From assembly GCA_040224245.1 (NCBI GenBank), contig JBEGIR010000094.1:1-51218 (forward strand): a DNA stretch of 51,218 nucleotides, written 5' to 3'. This stretch comes from Puniceicoccaceae bacterium. GTDB lineage: Bacteria; Verrucomicrobiota; Verrucomicrobiia; Opitutales; JAFGAQ01. Shown in pieces: positions 29,315 through 39,011 of this stretch. Below the pieces are notes generated by a model. The model was given only the letters and a program-made list of their open reading frames with translations. It did no database searches and had not been told where the DNA came from. Numbering within the stretch: the stretch's first letter is position 1; the number at the start of each line of letters is the position of its first letter. Position numbers and translations under genes: made by a program.

Positions 29315-31185
29315 GCCTTTGTCGTCTTCTCGAGCTGCTGGTTAAAACGTTTCAGTATGGAACGCAGCCGATCAAATTCATGCGATAGCGGTGGATTCTC
29401 CAAGACTGTACCGGAAAACCGATGCTGTTCATACCGCCTGAGATATCCCTCAATCACACGCTTGGTATTGTCATTCAAATCCATGTTGCGGAGCCGTGAC
29501 TCCACATCCTCAACCGTAATGGCCTCGACATTTGCATCGTTGATCGAAGCAACCACTGCACAAAATGCCAGAAATGCAGATTCGTAAAACTGCTCACTGT
29601 CCTCCTCCCGGGCAGCGATGCCTGCCAGGCGGGTGTACTTACGAATCCAGGACTCCACCCTCAACTGTCTCGCAAAAACAGCATCCTGTTGGATGCGCAT
29701 CTGTCGTCGCTTCCAAACAATGGCGCCCGCAAAGAGCATCAACAACACGCCTTGAATCCCATAGAATCGCATCCGCTGGAAAAACGGACGCTGCATCTCC
29801 CACGCCTGGCCCAGTTCCCAGCGCAGATAGCTGTCCAAGCTCAATTCCGCAGACTGCTCCCGCTCAGAAGCTGGTGCCGGCATCTCCGCATCTTCCTCAC
29901 GGTAGAGATTTTCTCCGACTGTTCCCACAGGAATCGGATCGGAACGCAAGGTGACAAAATCGCGCTTTTCCACATCAAAATAAGTGTATGCAAACGCAGG
30001 AAACTCTGAGATTTCCGAGCTTAGCGGGATCAAAACATAGCGATAGATCTGCTTCCCGCGATAGCCCAGGAAATCTCCATCTTCAAATTGCTCCTGCGGA
30101 CTGAAAACACGCCAACGCTTGTCCAGCGGAAGCTTAGGCGAACGCAGCGAACCAAAATTTCCCTCACCCTCAATTTCAACCACCACATTCACGGGTTCGC
30201 CCACTTTCAGACTACGCTCCTCCAGTTGTGTTTTCAGGCGGAATTTTCCTATCGCATTGTAAAATGAAGCCGCTTCTCCCGGCGTTGGAAGCGATTCCAC
30301 GTCAAAGTTGAGGTTCTTCGAAAAAATCACCTGCGATTCTTTGCTCGAGTCCTGCAGCAAGGTTTCGATCGACGCAATCGACTCAGCCGTATTCGCACGG
30401 ACCGCACGGATAAACTCAATGCGATCATTGGGTATCGTGAAGTTAAGATCCAATTTGAACCCAACCGAAATCCTGCCAGAACGAACCGCACGAAAGGTCA
30501 ATGGCCAACTGTACACACTGTAACGGTACAGTCCCCGTGTCGCCACACGCTCAGTCGGGCCGGGTGAAATCGCGTCCAGTGAAAAATCACTTCCTACTGG
30601 CGCCGGACTCGAGAATGTGACATTGCGAAGACCCCGAAACACGTAGAGGTTCAGACTCGTCTTAAAACGCTGACCCACGTGCAGCGAATCGGGTCGATTC
30701 TCAAGTTCAAAAAAGAACCACTCTACCTCTTCGCCCGACAAACTGGAACTCGGCGAACGCACCCGGATCGATGTCGCCGGAACCTGCAAGCGCTGCCCCA
30801 TGTAGGGAATTTCAAACGCTGGCATCACGATGCGACCCTCCTCATCGGCCACCACCTCAAACGCCAGTGTCACGCCTACGGGATCACTGCCCGATGTGGA
30901 CAGGTACTGCTCTCTCGTCTGAAACCGCCCGAACGTCAAACCCGCCACTCGTGGCAGCTCCGGCTGCGCAGGAGACTCCAACACCAGGTTGTGTTGATCC
31001 GGAGACTTTCGGATCGTGATGGAATAATTGATGCTCCGACCCACAACAGTCTCCGCTGTTGAAAAACCGGAATCCACCTCAAACGGTTGCGCAAACCCAA
31101 TCAGTGGAGTGACAAACACCCAGAACAAGGTGCCGGAACTCCGTCTCAGCCACCCTCGAAAATTTCGCCTGTTGTCGCACTTCAT
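29311..31185 (-). CDS. BatD family protein
   Basis: 624 residues from the ATG at 31185. Signal peptide (GTLFWVFVTPLIGFAQ), a long beta-rich periplasmic part with Ig-like repeats beginning VDSGFSTAETVVGRSINYSITI, a late membrane segment (FFQRMRFYGIQGVLLMLFAGAIVW) and a cytoplasmic C-terminus of ~120 residues. This is the BatD layout; Bat proteins work with MoxR-type AAA+ ATPases in envelope stress or aerotolerance. No moxR, batA or batB precedes it here: upstream lies only a 415-bp divergent gap. An ATG at 31233 is an alternative start, adding 16 residues before the signal peptide. Confidence 0.8.
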   Translation of the reverse strand: MKCDNRRNFRGWLRRSSGTLFWVFVTPLIGFAQPFEVDSGFSTAETVVGRSINYSITIRKSPDQHNLVLESPAQPELPRVAGLTFGRFQTREQYLSTSGSDPVGVTLAFEVVADEEGRIVMPAFEIPYMGQRLQVPATSIRVRSPSSSLSGEEVEWFFFELENRPDSLHVGQRFKTSLNLYVFRGLRNVTFSSPAPVGSDFSLDAISPGPTERVATRGLYRYSVYSWPLTFRAVRSGRISVGFKLDLNFTIPNDRIEFIRAVRANTAESIASIETLLQDSSKESQVIFSKNLNFDVESLPTPGEAASFYNAIGKFRLKTQLEERSLKVGEPVNVVVEIEGEGNFGSLRSPKLPLDKRWRVFSPQEQFEDGDFLGYRGKQIYRYVLIPLSSEISEFPAFAYTYFDVEKRDFVTLRSDPIPVGTVGENLYREEDAEMPAPASEREQSAELSLDSYLRWELGQAWEMQRPFFQRMRFYGIQGVLLMLFAGAIVWKRRQMRIQQDAVFARQLRVESWIRKYTRLAGIAAREEDSEQFYESAFLAFCAVVASINDANVEAITVEDVESRLRNMDLNDNTKRVIEGYLRRYEQHRFSGTVLENPPLSHEFDRLRSILKRFNQQLEKTTKA

Positions 31186-31546
31186 CTCCACGTTAAAGCC
31201 CTTCAAATGCAGCGACTCACCACACCTGATCACTTAACGAGTAATTGCAGGTGCCAAACCTACAATCAAACCCAAAAGTCAAAATCAGCCACCCCGTCCA
31301 TCGTGATTTCAATCAGAACGACAGCACATGCCCAATGCTCCAGAGTTGAGGATCGCCTTCCTCCCGATGATGAACCGCTGTCCATTCGAGCGAAGAGTCG
31401 TTCATTGTCATTCAGGCAGGAGCGACCACAAGTTTTTTTACCTGTTTGTATCGTGATACTTCCAAACTTAATGATCACCTAATATCGAATTCATTTCCCT
31501 CCCGATACGGTCCCGCACAAAGCATCACACGAAACAAGTCATAGCA
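31186..31546. other. Divergent intergenic region, no gene seen
   Basis: About 360 bp between batD and the FecR-like gene. Short open frames here have no recognisable protein features. It should hold the batD promoter on the minus strand, which I could not place with confidence. Confidence 0.5.
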
Positions 31547-31574
31547 TTGACAAAAAGTGAAGGCCCTTTATCAT
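31547..31574 (+). promoter_or_regulatory. Sigma-70-type promoter for the FecR-like gene
   Basis: TTGACA (31547-31552, perfect -35), 16-base spacer, TATCAT (31569-31574, one mismatch to TATAAT). Initiation near 31581 would leave a leader of about 20 bases before the ATG at 31602. Confidence 0.6.
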
Positions 31575-31601
31575 TTACAAAACTTTCATCACTCTTTGAT
31601 C

Positions 31602-33173
31602 ATGAAATTCAAATATCTTCTCGCTACGCTCACCAGCGCATTGGCCCTGACAACCGGGTTGTATGCACAGTCACTCAAGCCCGGAACGATAACGTTCAAA
31701 AACATTCGTGGATCGGCTGTTTCCCACAACATCAACACGGGTGCCACCGAAGACATTACGCCAGAGTCCCTCCTGACCGAAGGGTTTGTCATCGAAACAC
31801 GAGGTGATGGATACCTCGATCTGGTATTCTCAAATGGTGTTGTGGCACGCCTTGCTCCCAATTCCCGCGTCTCCATCGACAGTTTTGCTGTCGGCGGATC
31901 TGCCCGGACCAACCGGAGCGCCCGCATGGATCTCTCCGCAGCACGCTCCCGAACCAGTTCCACCACTTCAAACCTGCAGATGAGCATCGAATGCGGCGAC
32001 ATCACCGTCAATGCCACAGAAAAGCAGGAGGGTGATCTTCGGGTCAAAACCCCCACAACTGAGGTTCAGGCCGACCTCACCAAGTTTTTTGTGTCTCATG
32101 GCAAGTCCAACGCTGCCTCCGGCAATGTAAGTCGGGCAATCAATCTCGGAACCATGCCCATTCAAGTGAACACACTCAGTGAAAATGAACTGGTTTCCAA
32201 TGATGGTCAGGTTACTTACGGGCATTTTGACCCCTATGCCGAAACGCAAAGCACGAGCCTGGGATCCGAAGCCACAGCGATCATTCTCGCTGACGACCAG
32301 GCAAGCGCAAGTGGCTTGAGTCCAACCAACGCCGCAAGCCAGGCATTTGATGCTTCCACCTACTCACTGCTTCCCTTTGACCCATGTCTCATCGACCGCC
32401 TCGGATACATCGCCGACCACGCACTCTACGGAGGCTCTGATCCGCTCGGTTCCCTGTTGGTCACAGCAGCTGCTGATGTCAGTTACTTCAACATCAACTC
32501 GGGTGAAATCGGTGATATCTCCATCGGCATGCTGTTGCCCGAGGGCACCATCATTCGCAGTTCCAACAACGGTTCCCTCTCGGGAGTCTTCGCAAATGGC
32601 GCAACACTCGAAGTCGCACCTGCATCCAATGTTTACCTCGAATCCCTGACGAGTCAGCCCGTGCTCGGAAACCCATCCGCAGACACCTTGACCCACATTC
32701 TCATTCGGGTGGAAACGGGTCGCATTACCGCATCGACTGCCGGAACGCCCGCAATCGACACCTTTCACGTCATCAGCCCGCTTGATCGCCATACCATCGC
32801 CGGGGATACTGTGGCTTCCGTCGAATTCCTGCAGATGGATACCAATGCGTTCCAAACCGTCAGTCAGAACCGCACAGCACAGGGTGCAAACGGCGTCAAC
32901 ACTGTCGTCGTATCCAGCAGCAACCTGAGCCTGGTCAGTGACAATGTGACCTTCATCGAATACTCACAGGATGGAATTGATTTCAGCTTCACAACACCTC
33001 CATCCTACACCCACATTACCGAGTCGGCCATCATTCCCCCCTCCTACGAGTTCATCGACCGCACCATCGCTTTCGCTGCTGGTGCTCTGCCTGGGCCGAC
33101 TGCCATTGGAACTCCGGGAAATCCAGGAAACGTTCAACGCTTCACCGAAGAAGAGGATCCCGTATCACCTTGA
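31602..33173 (+). CDS. Exported protein with two FecR-like modules
   Basis: 523 residues, signal peptide MKFKYLLATLTSALALTTGLYA. Two related FecR-like beta modules are visible. Module one (residues ~27-90) includes LLTEGFVIETRGDGYLDLVF and NGVVARLAPNSRVSIDSF; module two (~300-370) includes LLPEGTIIRSSNNGSLSGVF and NGATLEVAPASNVYLESL. They align with each other, so the protein arose by internal duplication. FecR domains usually sense or bind envelope ligands, but there is no sigma factor or TonB receptor gene next to it and no membrane helix. The Pro/Gly-rich tail looks disordered. Function unknown. Own promoter and own terminator. Confidence 0.75.
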   Translation: MKFKYLLATLTSALALTTGLYAQSLKPGTITFKNIRGSAVSHNINTGATEDITPESLLTEGFVIETRGDGYLDLVFSNGVVARLAPNSRVSIDSFAVGGSARTNRSARMDLSAARSRTSSTTSNLQMSIECGDITVNATEKQEGDLRVKTPTTEVQADLTKFFVSHGKSNAASGNVSRAINLGTMPIQVNTLSENELVSNDGQVTYGHFDPYAETQSTSLGSEATAIILADDQASASGLSPTNAASQAFDASTYSLLPFDPCLIDRLGYIADHALYGGSDPLGSLLVTAAADVSYFNINSGEIGDISIGMLLPEGTIIRSSNNGSLSGVFANGATLEVAPASNVYLESLTSQPVLGNPSADTLTHILIRVETGRITASTAGTPAIDTFHVISPLDRHTIAGDTVASVEFLQMDTNAFQTVSQNRTAQGANGVNTVVVSSSNLSLVSDNVTFIEYSQDGIDFSFTTPPSYTHITESAIIPPSYEFIDRTIAFAAGALPGPTAIGTPGNPGNVQRFTEEEDPVSP

Positions 33174-33207
33174 CTTGGACCGATTCCAGGATTTGAATTC
33201 CATCTAC

Positions 33208-33245
33208 ACTGGCTCGAAGGCATTGCGATCTCGAGCCAGTCTTTT
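33208..33245 (+). terminator. Rho-independent terminator of the FecR-like gene
   Basis: Arms ACTGGCTCGA and TCGAGCCAGT (10 bp, perfect) followed by CTTTT. It isolates the FecR-like gene from infC. Confidence 0.82.
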
Positions 33246-33306
33246 CATTTTGGACGCCGACTCTCACTCGAACATCCATCGCTTATCGAAAACTCGTAAC
33301 AACTGA

Positions 33307-33903
33307 ATGGCATATCAACCCAGATCAAGTGGCAGGTCCCGCTACAACCGACGCGGATCCAACAATTTTGTTAGAAAAAACGAACGAATCCGGGCCCCTG
33401 AAATCCGTGTCATCGGGCCCGACAAACGCCAGCTGGGAATCATGCATCCCAAGGAAGCCCTGGCCCTCGCCAAACGCCACGGTCTCGACCTCGTAGAAAT
33501 CTCCGCTTCTGCCAAACCTCCCGTTTGCCAGATTCTCGATTACGGGAAGTACCAATACGAGCAGAGTAAGAAGCAGAAGGAGAGCAAGCAAAACTCCTCC
33601 AGCCAGAAGATCAAAGAAATCAAGCTGCGCGTGGGTATCGACACCCATGATTACATGACCAAGATTCGCCGGGCAGAGGAATTTCTGGACAAAGGAAACA
33701 AGCTCAAGATCAGTCTTCAGTTCCGTGGACGTGAAATGGAGCACAAGGAACTGGGTTTCCAAAAGGTAAAACAAGCCATTTCCGACCTCAACCACATCGG
33801 CACAGCCGATATGGATCCGAAACTCGTTGGTCGCTCCGTTTCCGTGGTAATGTCTCCACTTCCCGAAGCGAAGCGTCAGTTGAAATATCACAGCGAAGAT
33901 TGA
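33307..33903 (+). CDS. infC: Translation initiation factor IF-3
   Basis: Binds the 30S subunit, checks the initiator tRNA and prevents premature subunit joining. 198 residues. A ~24-residue basic, Ser/Gly-rich lead precedes the canonical core VRKNERIRAPEIRVIGPDKRQLG; then DLVEISASAKPPVCQILDYGKYQYE, the Lys-rich linker, and C-domain KEIKLRVGIDTHDYMTKIRRAEEFL and VSVVMSPLPEAK. It starts with ATG, not the AUU used for autoregulation in E. coli. rpmI and rplT, its usual downstream partners, are absent: the next gene is an amidase. Confidence 0.96.
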   Translation: MAYQPRSSGRSRYNRRGSNNFVRKNERIRAPEIRVIGPDKRQLGIMHPKEALALAKRHGLDLVEISASAKPPVCQILDYGKYQYEQSKKQKESKQNSSSQKIKEIKLRVGIDTHDYMTKIRRAEEFLDKGNKLKISLQFRGREMEHKELGFQKVKQAISDLNHIGTADMDPKLVGRSVSVVMSPLPEAKRQLKYHSED

Positions 33904-33951
33904 GGCTGACTCCACCTGCGAAACCGGCAACTGAACCCGTCTTGCGCAGCT

Positions 33952-34938
33952 GTGAAAGCAAGCTTTTTCATCTCCTTGCTGGCCTTGCTTGCTGCGGGTT
34001 TCCTTCCCGTACAAAGCAAGGCTGATACGTTTCTTTCCAATGGCGTGCTCTATCGCAGTGTTTCCGAAATCGGCAACCGCCTGGGCATGAAACTCGAATC
34101 TGGCGACGATGGCAGAAGCACCCGACTTTCCAGTCAGTGGACCCAGATGGATTTTGTAAACGGGAGCCGCATCTTCCGCATCAACGGTATTCGAATGTAT
34201 CTCGGCTACCCAACACTTGAACGCTCCGGCACACTCTATGTGCCGGAACTCGACTGGCAGTTCACCATCTCCTCCATCCTTATTCCTCCCCGACTTTCAT
34301 CACATCAAAAACAACTCCGCACCATCGTTCTCGATGCAGGTCACGGGGGAAAAGACCCCGGAGCGCAAAACCTAAGCCTCGGACTCAACGAAAAGGATCT
34401 CACACTCGAGGTCAGCAAACGTCTCGAACGCCACCTGAAAAGGGCTGGTTTTCAAGTTGTACTAACTCGAAAAAATGACCGATACCTCACCCTAAAACAA
34501 CGCTCCGATATTGCCAGGAAGGTCAAAGCAGATCTGTTCCTGAGCCTGCACTTCAACGCGTCAACCCAGGATTCCGCGAACGGTATCGAAACCTTTGCGT
34601 TCACCCTGTTGAACCAGCCCTCAACCAGTCGCTCCGAACTCGACGCTTCTGACAAGATTTTCAGGCGGGCAAACCGATACGATGCATTCAATACCCTGTT
34701 GGCCTACACCGTGCAAAAACATCTCATCCATTCCACAAAACAAACGGATCGGGGTGTGAAGCGATCCCGATTCTGGGTTTTGGAAGACCTTTCCTGCCCG
34801 GGAGCACTTGTCGAGTTGGGGTTCATTCGCCATCCCGAAACGGCCACCCAACTTCAGAACGACGCTTATCTGGAACTGCTGGCAACCACACTTACCACTG
34901 CCATCGTTCAGTATCAGGCGCGCTTGAACGAATCATGA
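33952..34938 (+). CDS. N-acetylmuramoyl-L-alanine amidase (Amidase_3)
   Basis: Zinc enzyme cleaving the stem peptide from peptidoglycan muramic acid, used in daughter-cell separation. 328 residues beginning with GTG. Signal peptide VKASFFISLLALLAAGFLPVQSKA; N-terminal ~100 residues of beta-rich, possibly peptidoglycan-targeting sequence; then the catalytic domain with zinc ligands His in IVLDAGHGGKDPGA, Glu in GLNEKDLTLEV, and His in LFLSLHFNAS, plus catalytic Glu in ALVELGFIRHP. Its stop overlaps the crcB start by 4 bp (ATGA). Downstream of infC by 48 bp. Confidence 0.92.
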   Translation: MKASFFISLLALLAAGFLPVQSKADTFLSNGVLYRSVSEIGNRLGMKLESGDDGRSTRLSSQWTQMDFVNGSRIFRINGIRMYLGYPTLERSGTLYVPELDWQFTISSILIPPRLSSHQKQLRTIVLDAGHGGKDPGAQNLSLGLNEKDLTLEVSKRLERHLKRAGFQVVLTRKNDRYLTLKQRSDIARKVKADLFLSLHFNASTQDSANGIETFAFTLLNQPSTSRSELDASDKIFRRANRYDAFNTLLAYTVQKHLIHSTKQTDRGVKRSRFWVLEDLSCPGALVELGFIRHPETATQLQNDAYLELLATTLTTAIVQYQARLNES

Positions 34939-35315
34939 ATCCTTCCCTTGCCCAGTTTGCAGCCGTAGCGTTGGGAGGTGCCGCTGGTTCCGTCCTGCGT
35001 TTCTGGATTTCCAGCCTGTTTCCCAATCAAGGACTAGCCGCAACGGCTTCGGTCAATTTCCTGGGTTCATTGCTGCTCGGTGCCGTCCTCGCCAGCCCAT
35101 TCCTTGGTGTCGAGTTTCGCCCCATGCTGCGACTGCTGCTGGCGGTCGGGTTTTGCGGTGGTTTCACAACCTTCTCTACATTCGGATTCCAGACCTTTGA
35201 ATTGTTGCAGGACTCTCGCTGGTTACTCGCCATCACGAATATTCTGGCCAACAACCTGGGTTCCATCCTCTGCGTGTGGATTGGATATTCGCTTGCAAAA
35301 TCATTCCTGCCTTAG
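34935..35315 (+). CDS. crcB: Fluoride channel CrcB (Fluc)
   Basis: Small dual-topology fluoride exporter. 126 residues, four membrane helices. Family motifs: GGAAGSVLRFWIS at the start, ASVNFLGSLLLGAVL (pore Asn), and GFCGGFTTFSTFGFQT (the Phe/Thr-lined polar track). It overlaps the amidase gene by 4 bp and so is translationally coupled to it. I saw no fluoride-riboswitch-like element upstream, which fits expression as part of the infC-amidase-crcB run rather than fluoride induction. Only one crcB copy is visible, consistent with a homodimeric type. Confidence 0.92.
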   Translation: MNPSLAQFAAVALGGAAGSVLRFWISSLFPNQGLAATASVNFLGSLLLGAVLASPFLGVEFRPMLRLLLAVGFCGGFTTFSTFGFQTFELLQDSRWLLAITNILANNLGSILCVWIGYSLAKSFLP

Positions 35316-35342
35316 CCGTTGGCATTCACAGCCAATCCCGTG

Positions 35343-36953
35343 ATGCGACAATTCCTTCCATGGTTCACTCTGCTTTGCCTCACGGCAGTTTCTGCATTTG
35401 CCAGAACTGCACCCGACCCCGGAAAAGTGGTTGTCATTGCCAATGCAACCGTGCCCGAATCACTCGAACTCGCACAATTCTACCTCGAGAGCCGTTCGAT
35501 TCCTCAGGAAAACCTGATCGTTCTCCACACCTCAACCGAGGCAACAATCCCGCGTGAACAGTTTATCCGGGAAATTCTCCATCCGGTAAGGGAACAACTT
35601 CTCGAACGTGGCCTGGTAGAGGGAACACTTCTCGACAACATCACGGATGATTCCGGGCGCTACGCCTTTCAGGTGTACGAAACCCAATTCCATTACCTCG
35701 TCCTGTGCATGGGTGTACCCCTCAAGGTTGCAAGCGTTGCCATCACCCCTGATGCGGAACTTTCTGATCGCATCCCCGCTGGACTTCAAACCACCCAGGC
35801 ATCCGTGGATTCAGAGCTGGCACTTGTCGCCGCATCCAATCAACGTTGGTTGGGTCCTGTCGCCAATCCGCTCTTTCAGGTACCTTCCCCCACACAGCTT
35901 GACTACACTGAGGTCATTTCCGTCTGCCGCCTCGAAGGCCCCACATTTGAGCATGCCAAATCACTCGTGCGCGATGCCATCGCGGCCGAACAGCGAAGCT
36001 TTCTTTCCGGTCGTGCCTACATTGATCTCCATTCACATCACGCCGACGGCAATCTTTGGCTTCGCGAAGCCGCTACCCATCTACGTGCCTATGGGTACGA
36101 CGTTGAGCTCATTCCACCAGGTCGGCACTGGTCGATCACCGACCGCCACGATGCCCCGGCTATTTATCTGGGCTGGTATCAGGTTCATGCCGCAGGTCCC
36201 ATGCTGCCACCCGCATCCATTCCTACAGGAGCCATCGGTGCTCACATTCACAGTTATTCCGCTGCCTCCCTGCGCACCCCTTCCCGAAATTGGGCCGGTC
36301 CTCTGGTCAACGCTGGTTTTACAGTGACATTTGGTAATGTTTACGAACCCTACCTTCAACTCACGCTTCGCCCGGACCTTTTCATCGAACTTCTCCTTCG
36401 AGGATACTGCCTCGGAGACGCCTCATTGTATGCACAACCTTCTGTCAGCTGGCAAAACGTGACCCTGGGCGACCCTCTCTACCAGCCCTTTCAACCCACT
36501 CATGAATGGAATCCAATTCACATTCTCAACAGCAGTGACTCAACCCCGTACGAACGCATCATTGCGCTCAATCGCATCGCATCCCAAAACACCGGACTGG
36601 CCTGTCAACACGCAGTCGACGCGCAAACCCAGTTTCCATCCATCCCTCTGGCGATCAAAATTCTGGAAACCTGGTCCAACCACATCTCCACCTCAACCCG
36701 CAACCAATTGCACGACTACCTTTCATCACGTCCCATGATTCCCTCCAGTCTGGCTCCGTTCTATCTGAATACGTTCAAGTCTTTGCGAGACACTGATGAT
36801 GCCAACATCGCACAACGATTCATGCAGCTCATGCATCAAAGTCGTTCGCAATGGGAACCTGAACTTCAGGAATCTTTCGACTCCATCAGTTCAACGCACG
36901 ATTCGCACCCCAAGCCAACTGACTCCGATGCCAAAACGAAATTCAACGATTGA
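35343..36953 (+). CDS. TIGR03790-type exported protein of unknown function
   Basis: 536 residues from the ATG at 35343. Signal peptide RQFLPWFTLLCLTAVSAFA. The family pattern is clear: VVVIANATVPESLELAQFYLESRSIPQENL near the N-terminus, YLVLCMGVPLKV, DSELALV, and later YLGWYQVHAAGPM and GAIGAHIHSYSAASLRT, ending in a helical region. TIGR03790 proteins are secreted, found in Planctomycetes, Verrucomicrobia and others, with no known activity. A TTG and a GTG just upstream are alternatives. It follows crcB by 27 bp and its 3' end overlaps the convergent next gene by 11 bp. Confidence 0.82.
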   Translation: MRQFLPWFTLLCLTAVSAFARTAPDPGKVVVIANATVPESLELAQFYLESRSIPQENLIVLHTSTEATIPREQFIREILHPVREQLLERGLVEGTLLDNITDDSGRYAFQVYETQFHYLVLCMGVPLKVASVAITPDAELSDRIPAGLQTTQASVDSELALVAASNQRWLGPVANPLFQVPSPTQLDYTEVISVCRLEGPTFEHAKSLVRDAIAAEQRSFLSGRAYIDLHSHHADGNLWLREAATHLRAYGYDVELIPPGRHWSITDRHDAPAIYLGWYQVHAAGPMLPPASIPTGAIGAHIHSYSAASLRTPSRNWAGPLVNAGFTVTFGNVYEPYLQLTLRPDLFIELLLRGYCLGDASLYAQPSVSWQNVTLGDPLYQPFQPTHEWNPIHILNSSDSTPYERIIALNRIASQNTGLACQHAVDAQTQFPSIPLAIKILETWSNHISTSTRNQLHDYLSSRPMIPSSLAPFYLNTFKSLRDTDDANIAQRFMQLMHQSRSQWEPELQESFDSISSTHDSHPKPTDSDAKTKFND

Positions 36954-37851
36954 ACGGACTGATCGCCAGATAGTTGAGCAACAGGAGTTCTTTCCAGATC
37001 CGGTATCGGCCTTCCCCAGTCATTTTCCCAAATTCATCCCGATCCGTTCGCTCGTTCAATATGCCAGCATTGACGTTGACGCGCTCAAGCGTCTGCTGCA
37101 TTTCGAACAGCCAGTCACTCACCTGCGCCTCAAATGGAATCCAGTTCTCAGAACCCGCCTGATGCTTTCGTCTCTCGTGCATCGAGGCAATTTTTGAAAT
37201 CTTACGCACGGCAGGATGCCGTTGCACTCGCCAGGTTTCCGGATAAACCCCACCGAACGGCATGAACACATTGTCTGTCACCCATAGTTCTCCCGAATCT
37301 GAAACTGAGGCAAACACAACTTGGTCCAGAATTACCCCCGAAGCATCGCTGACAACAATGACCTGGAGTCGCGTCAGCGCATCTGGACTTTGATAGACCA
37401 GCACCTGCTGCAAAACTTCCTCTTCGTAACGATACTGGAAACAGGCCTGCAAACTATAGTTGTTTTCACGTATCCAGTCCTTGATCAGAAAGAAACGGTG
37501 ATTTGCAGGCCATTCCACCCGTTCCACTTCCCGGATCGATGGAAACAGCGGAAGTTCACTTTTGTCCCAGGCGAGGATATAGATCCAGACATAGCCAGAC
37601 TCGACAAACAGCCAAAACAAAACTCCCATGACATACAGTCGCCAATAGGGAGTTTCCGCAAAAAAGGTCACTTTAAAGAGCAACCCGATGAACAGCCCAA
37701 TGCCAACCAGTCGAACCCATCGCACGATCAAGCGATTCACCGGTGAAGGAAGGCTGCGCTGCAACCGATGCAGCGCCCATAGTGAAATCAATAGCACAAA
37801 AGCGAACCCTGCCAATGCAAAGGCTCCCTGTTGCTGAATCAGTGCAAACAT
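36943..37851 (-). CDS. Membrane protein of unknown function
   Basis: 302 residues, not recognised. Three membrane segments in the first ~110 residues (GAFALAGFAFVLLISLWAL; LVRWVRLVGIGLFIGLLFKVTFF; LYVMGVLFWLFVESGYVWIYIL), then ~190 soluble, mixed alpha/beta residues rich in Arg/Glu/Trp. Placed 29 bp downstream of dnaN on the same strand, so it may be co-transcribed with the sliding clamp; nothing in the sequence suggests a replication role. Confidence 0.65.
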   Translation of the reverse strand: MFALIQQQGAFALAGFAFVLLISLWALHRLQRSLPSPVNRLIVRWVRLVGIGLFIGLLFKVTFFAETPYWRLYVMGVLFWLFVESGYVWIYILAWDKSELPLFPSIREVERVEWPANHRFFLIKDWIRENNYSLQACFQYRYEEEVLQQVLVYQSPDALTRLQVIVVSDASGVILDQVVFASVSDSGELWVTDNVFMPFGGVYPETWRVQRHPAVRKISKIASMHERRKHQAGSENWIPFEAQVSDWLFEMQQTLERVNVNAGILNERTDRDEFGKMTGEGRYRIWKELLLLNYLAISPFNR

Positions 37852-37880
37852 TCAGAAAGGATTTCCTGCAGGCTCCGCCC

Positions 37881-39011
37881 TCAATTGATGCGGAGCGGCA
37901 TGACCACACAGAGGAAATCATCCATGGTCTTAAAAACGCCCGGGCTGAGTTCGTCCTTGAACTCAAAGAAAACTTCATCGTTCGGAAGCGCTTTCAACGG
38001 TTCCATCAGGAATCGAGGATTGAAAGCCACCTGCACCTCAGGACCCTCATAGGCGATTGCCATCGTCTCATGCGATTCCCCAAACTCCTGACTTTCTCCC
38101 GAAATCTCCAACAGATTCTCTGAAATCTTGAGCTTTACCTGAAACTGCTTGTCACTGATGACCAGTGCCGCACGGTTCACACATTCCAGCATCAGTTCCC
38201 GCTCGAGTTTGATCCGGTGCTCTGCCTGTTTTGGAATGACCTGCTGGTAGTCGGGATACTTTCCTTCCACAATCTTCGACACCAGATAAATGCTCTTCAT
38301 CAGTCCCTGAGACTCTCCCTGCTCTCCAACTGACAATTCAAACGCAACCTGGCGATCATTGAACAAAATCTTCAGATTGTCCCCATAGGAAAGCAGACGT
38401 TCCAGCTCGCTTACCGTCTTTGCAGGCAAAATCAAGCTACCTGCATTCTCCTCGGGTGCCTCAATCTTTTCGGAGGAAACCGCAAGGCGTCGACCATCTG
38501 TGGCTGCCAGGCGCAGTGAAGCCGATTGGAAATTGAAAAATACCCCATTGAGCACATAGCGGTTCTCATCCGTGGATTGTGCATAGGATACATTCTTGAG
38601 CATGCGAGCCAGACTGCTCTGCTCGAGATTGAACACGTACTGATCGTCAAAACTGGGAAGCGGCGGAAACTCTTCTTTTCCGATTCCCATGATTTTGAAC
38701 GTCGACCCCCCCGAAGTGATCTTGGTGAAATTGTTGACCGCTGTATCGAGGTTGACTTCCAGGCTGGGCAACTCCCGAACAATCGATGCCAGTTTTCGCA
38801 CTGGAAGCGTGATCGAGCCTTCTTCAAGTACCTCAGCTTTGACCGTGCAACGAATGCCCAAATCCAAGTTCGTTGTCGTCAGTGAAACCTCATCTTCACT
38901 GGCTTCAATCAGCACGTTCTTGAGGATAGGCATCGTCTGGCGGCTGCCCACCAGGTTCATCACTTGTTGCAATCCGTTGAAGAGGTGGTCTCGGTTTAGC
39001 TTCAGTTTCAT
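37881..39011 (-). CDS. dnaN: DNA polymerase III sliding clamp (beta subunit)
   Basis: Ring-shaped processivity factor of the replicative polymerase. 376 residues, three topologically similar domains. N-terminus [37 protein letters not shown]; middle [23 protein letters not shown] and [12 protein letters not shown]-terminus VMPLRIN, close to the usual MPMR(L/I) ending. Start ATG at 39011. Upstream is a 585-bp gap with a possible origin and the promoter. dnaA is not beside it, unlike the common dnaA-dnaN order. Confidence 0.96.
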   Translation of the reverse strand: MKLKLNRDHLFNGLQQVMNLVGSRQTMPILKNVLIEASEDEVSLTTTNLDLGIRCTVKAEVLEEGSITLPVRKLASIVRELPSLEVNLDTAVNNFTKITSGGSTFKIMGIGKEEFPPLPSFDDQYVFNLEQSSLARMLKNVSYAQSTDENRYVLNGVFFNFQSASLRLAATDGRRLAVSSEKIEAPEENAGSLILPAKTVSELERLLSYGDNLKILFNDRQVAFELSVGEQGESQGLMKSIYLVSKIVEGKYPDYQQVIPKQAEHRIKLERELMLECVNRAALVISDKQFQVKLKISENLLEISGESQEFGESHETMAIAYEGPEVQVAFNPRFLMEPLKALPNDEVFFEFKDELSPGVFKTMDDFLCVVMPLRIN

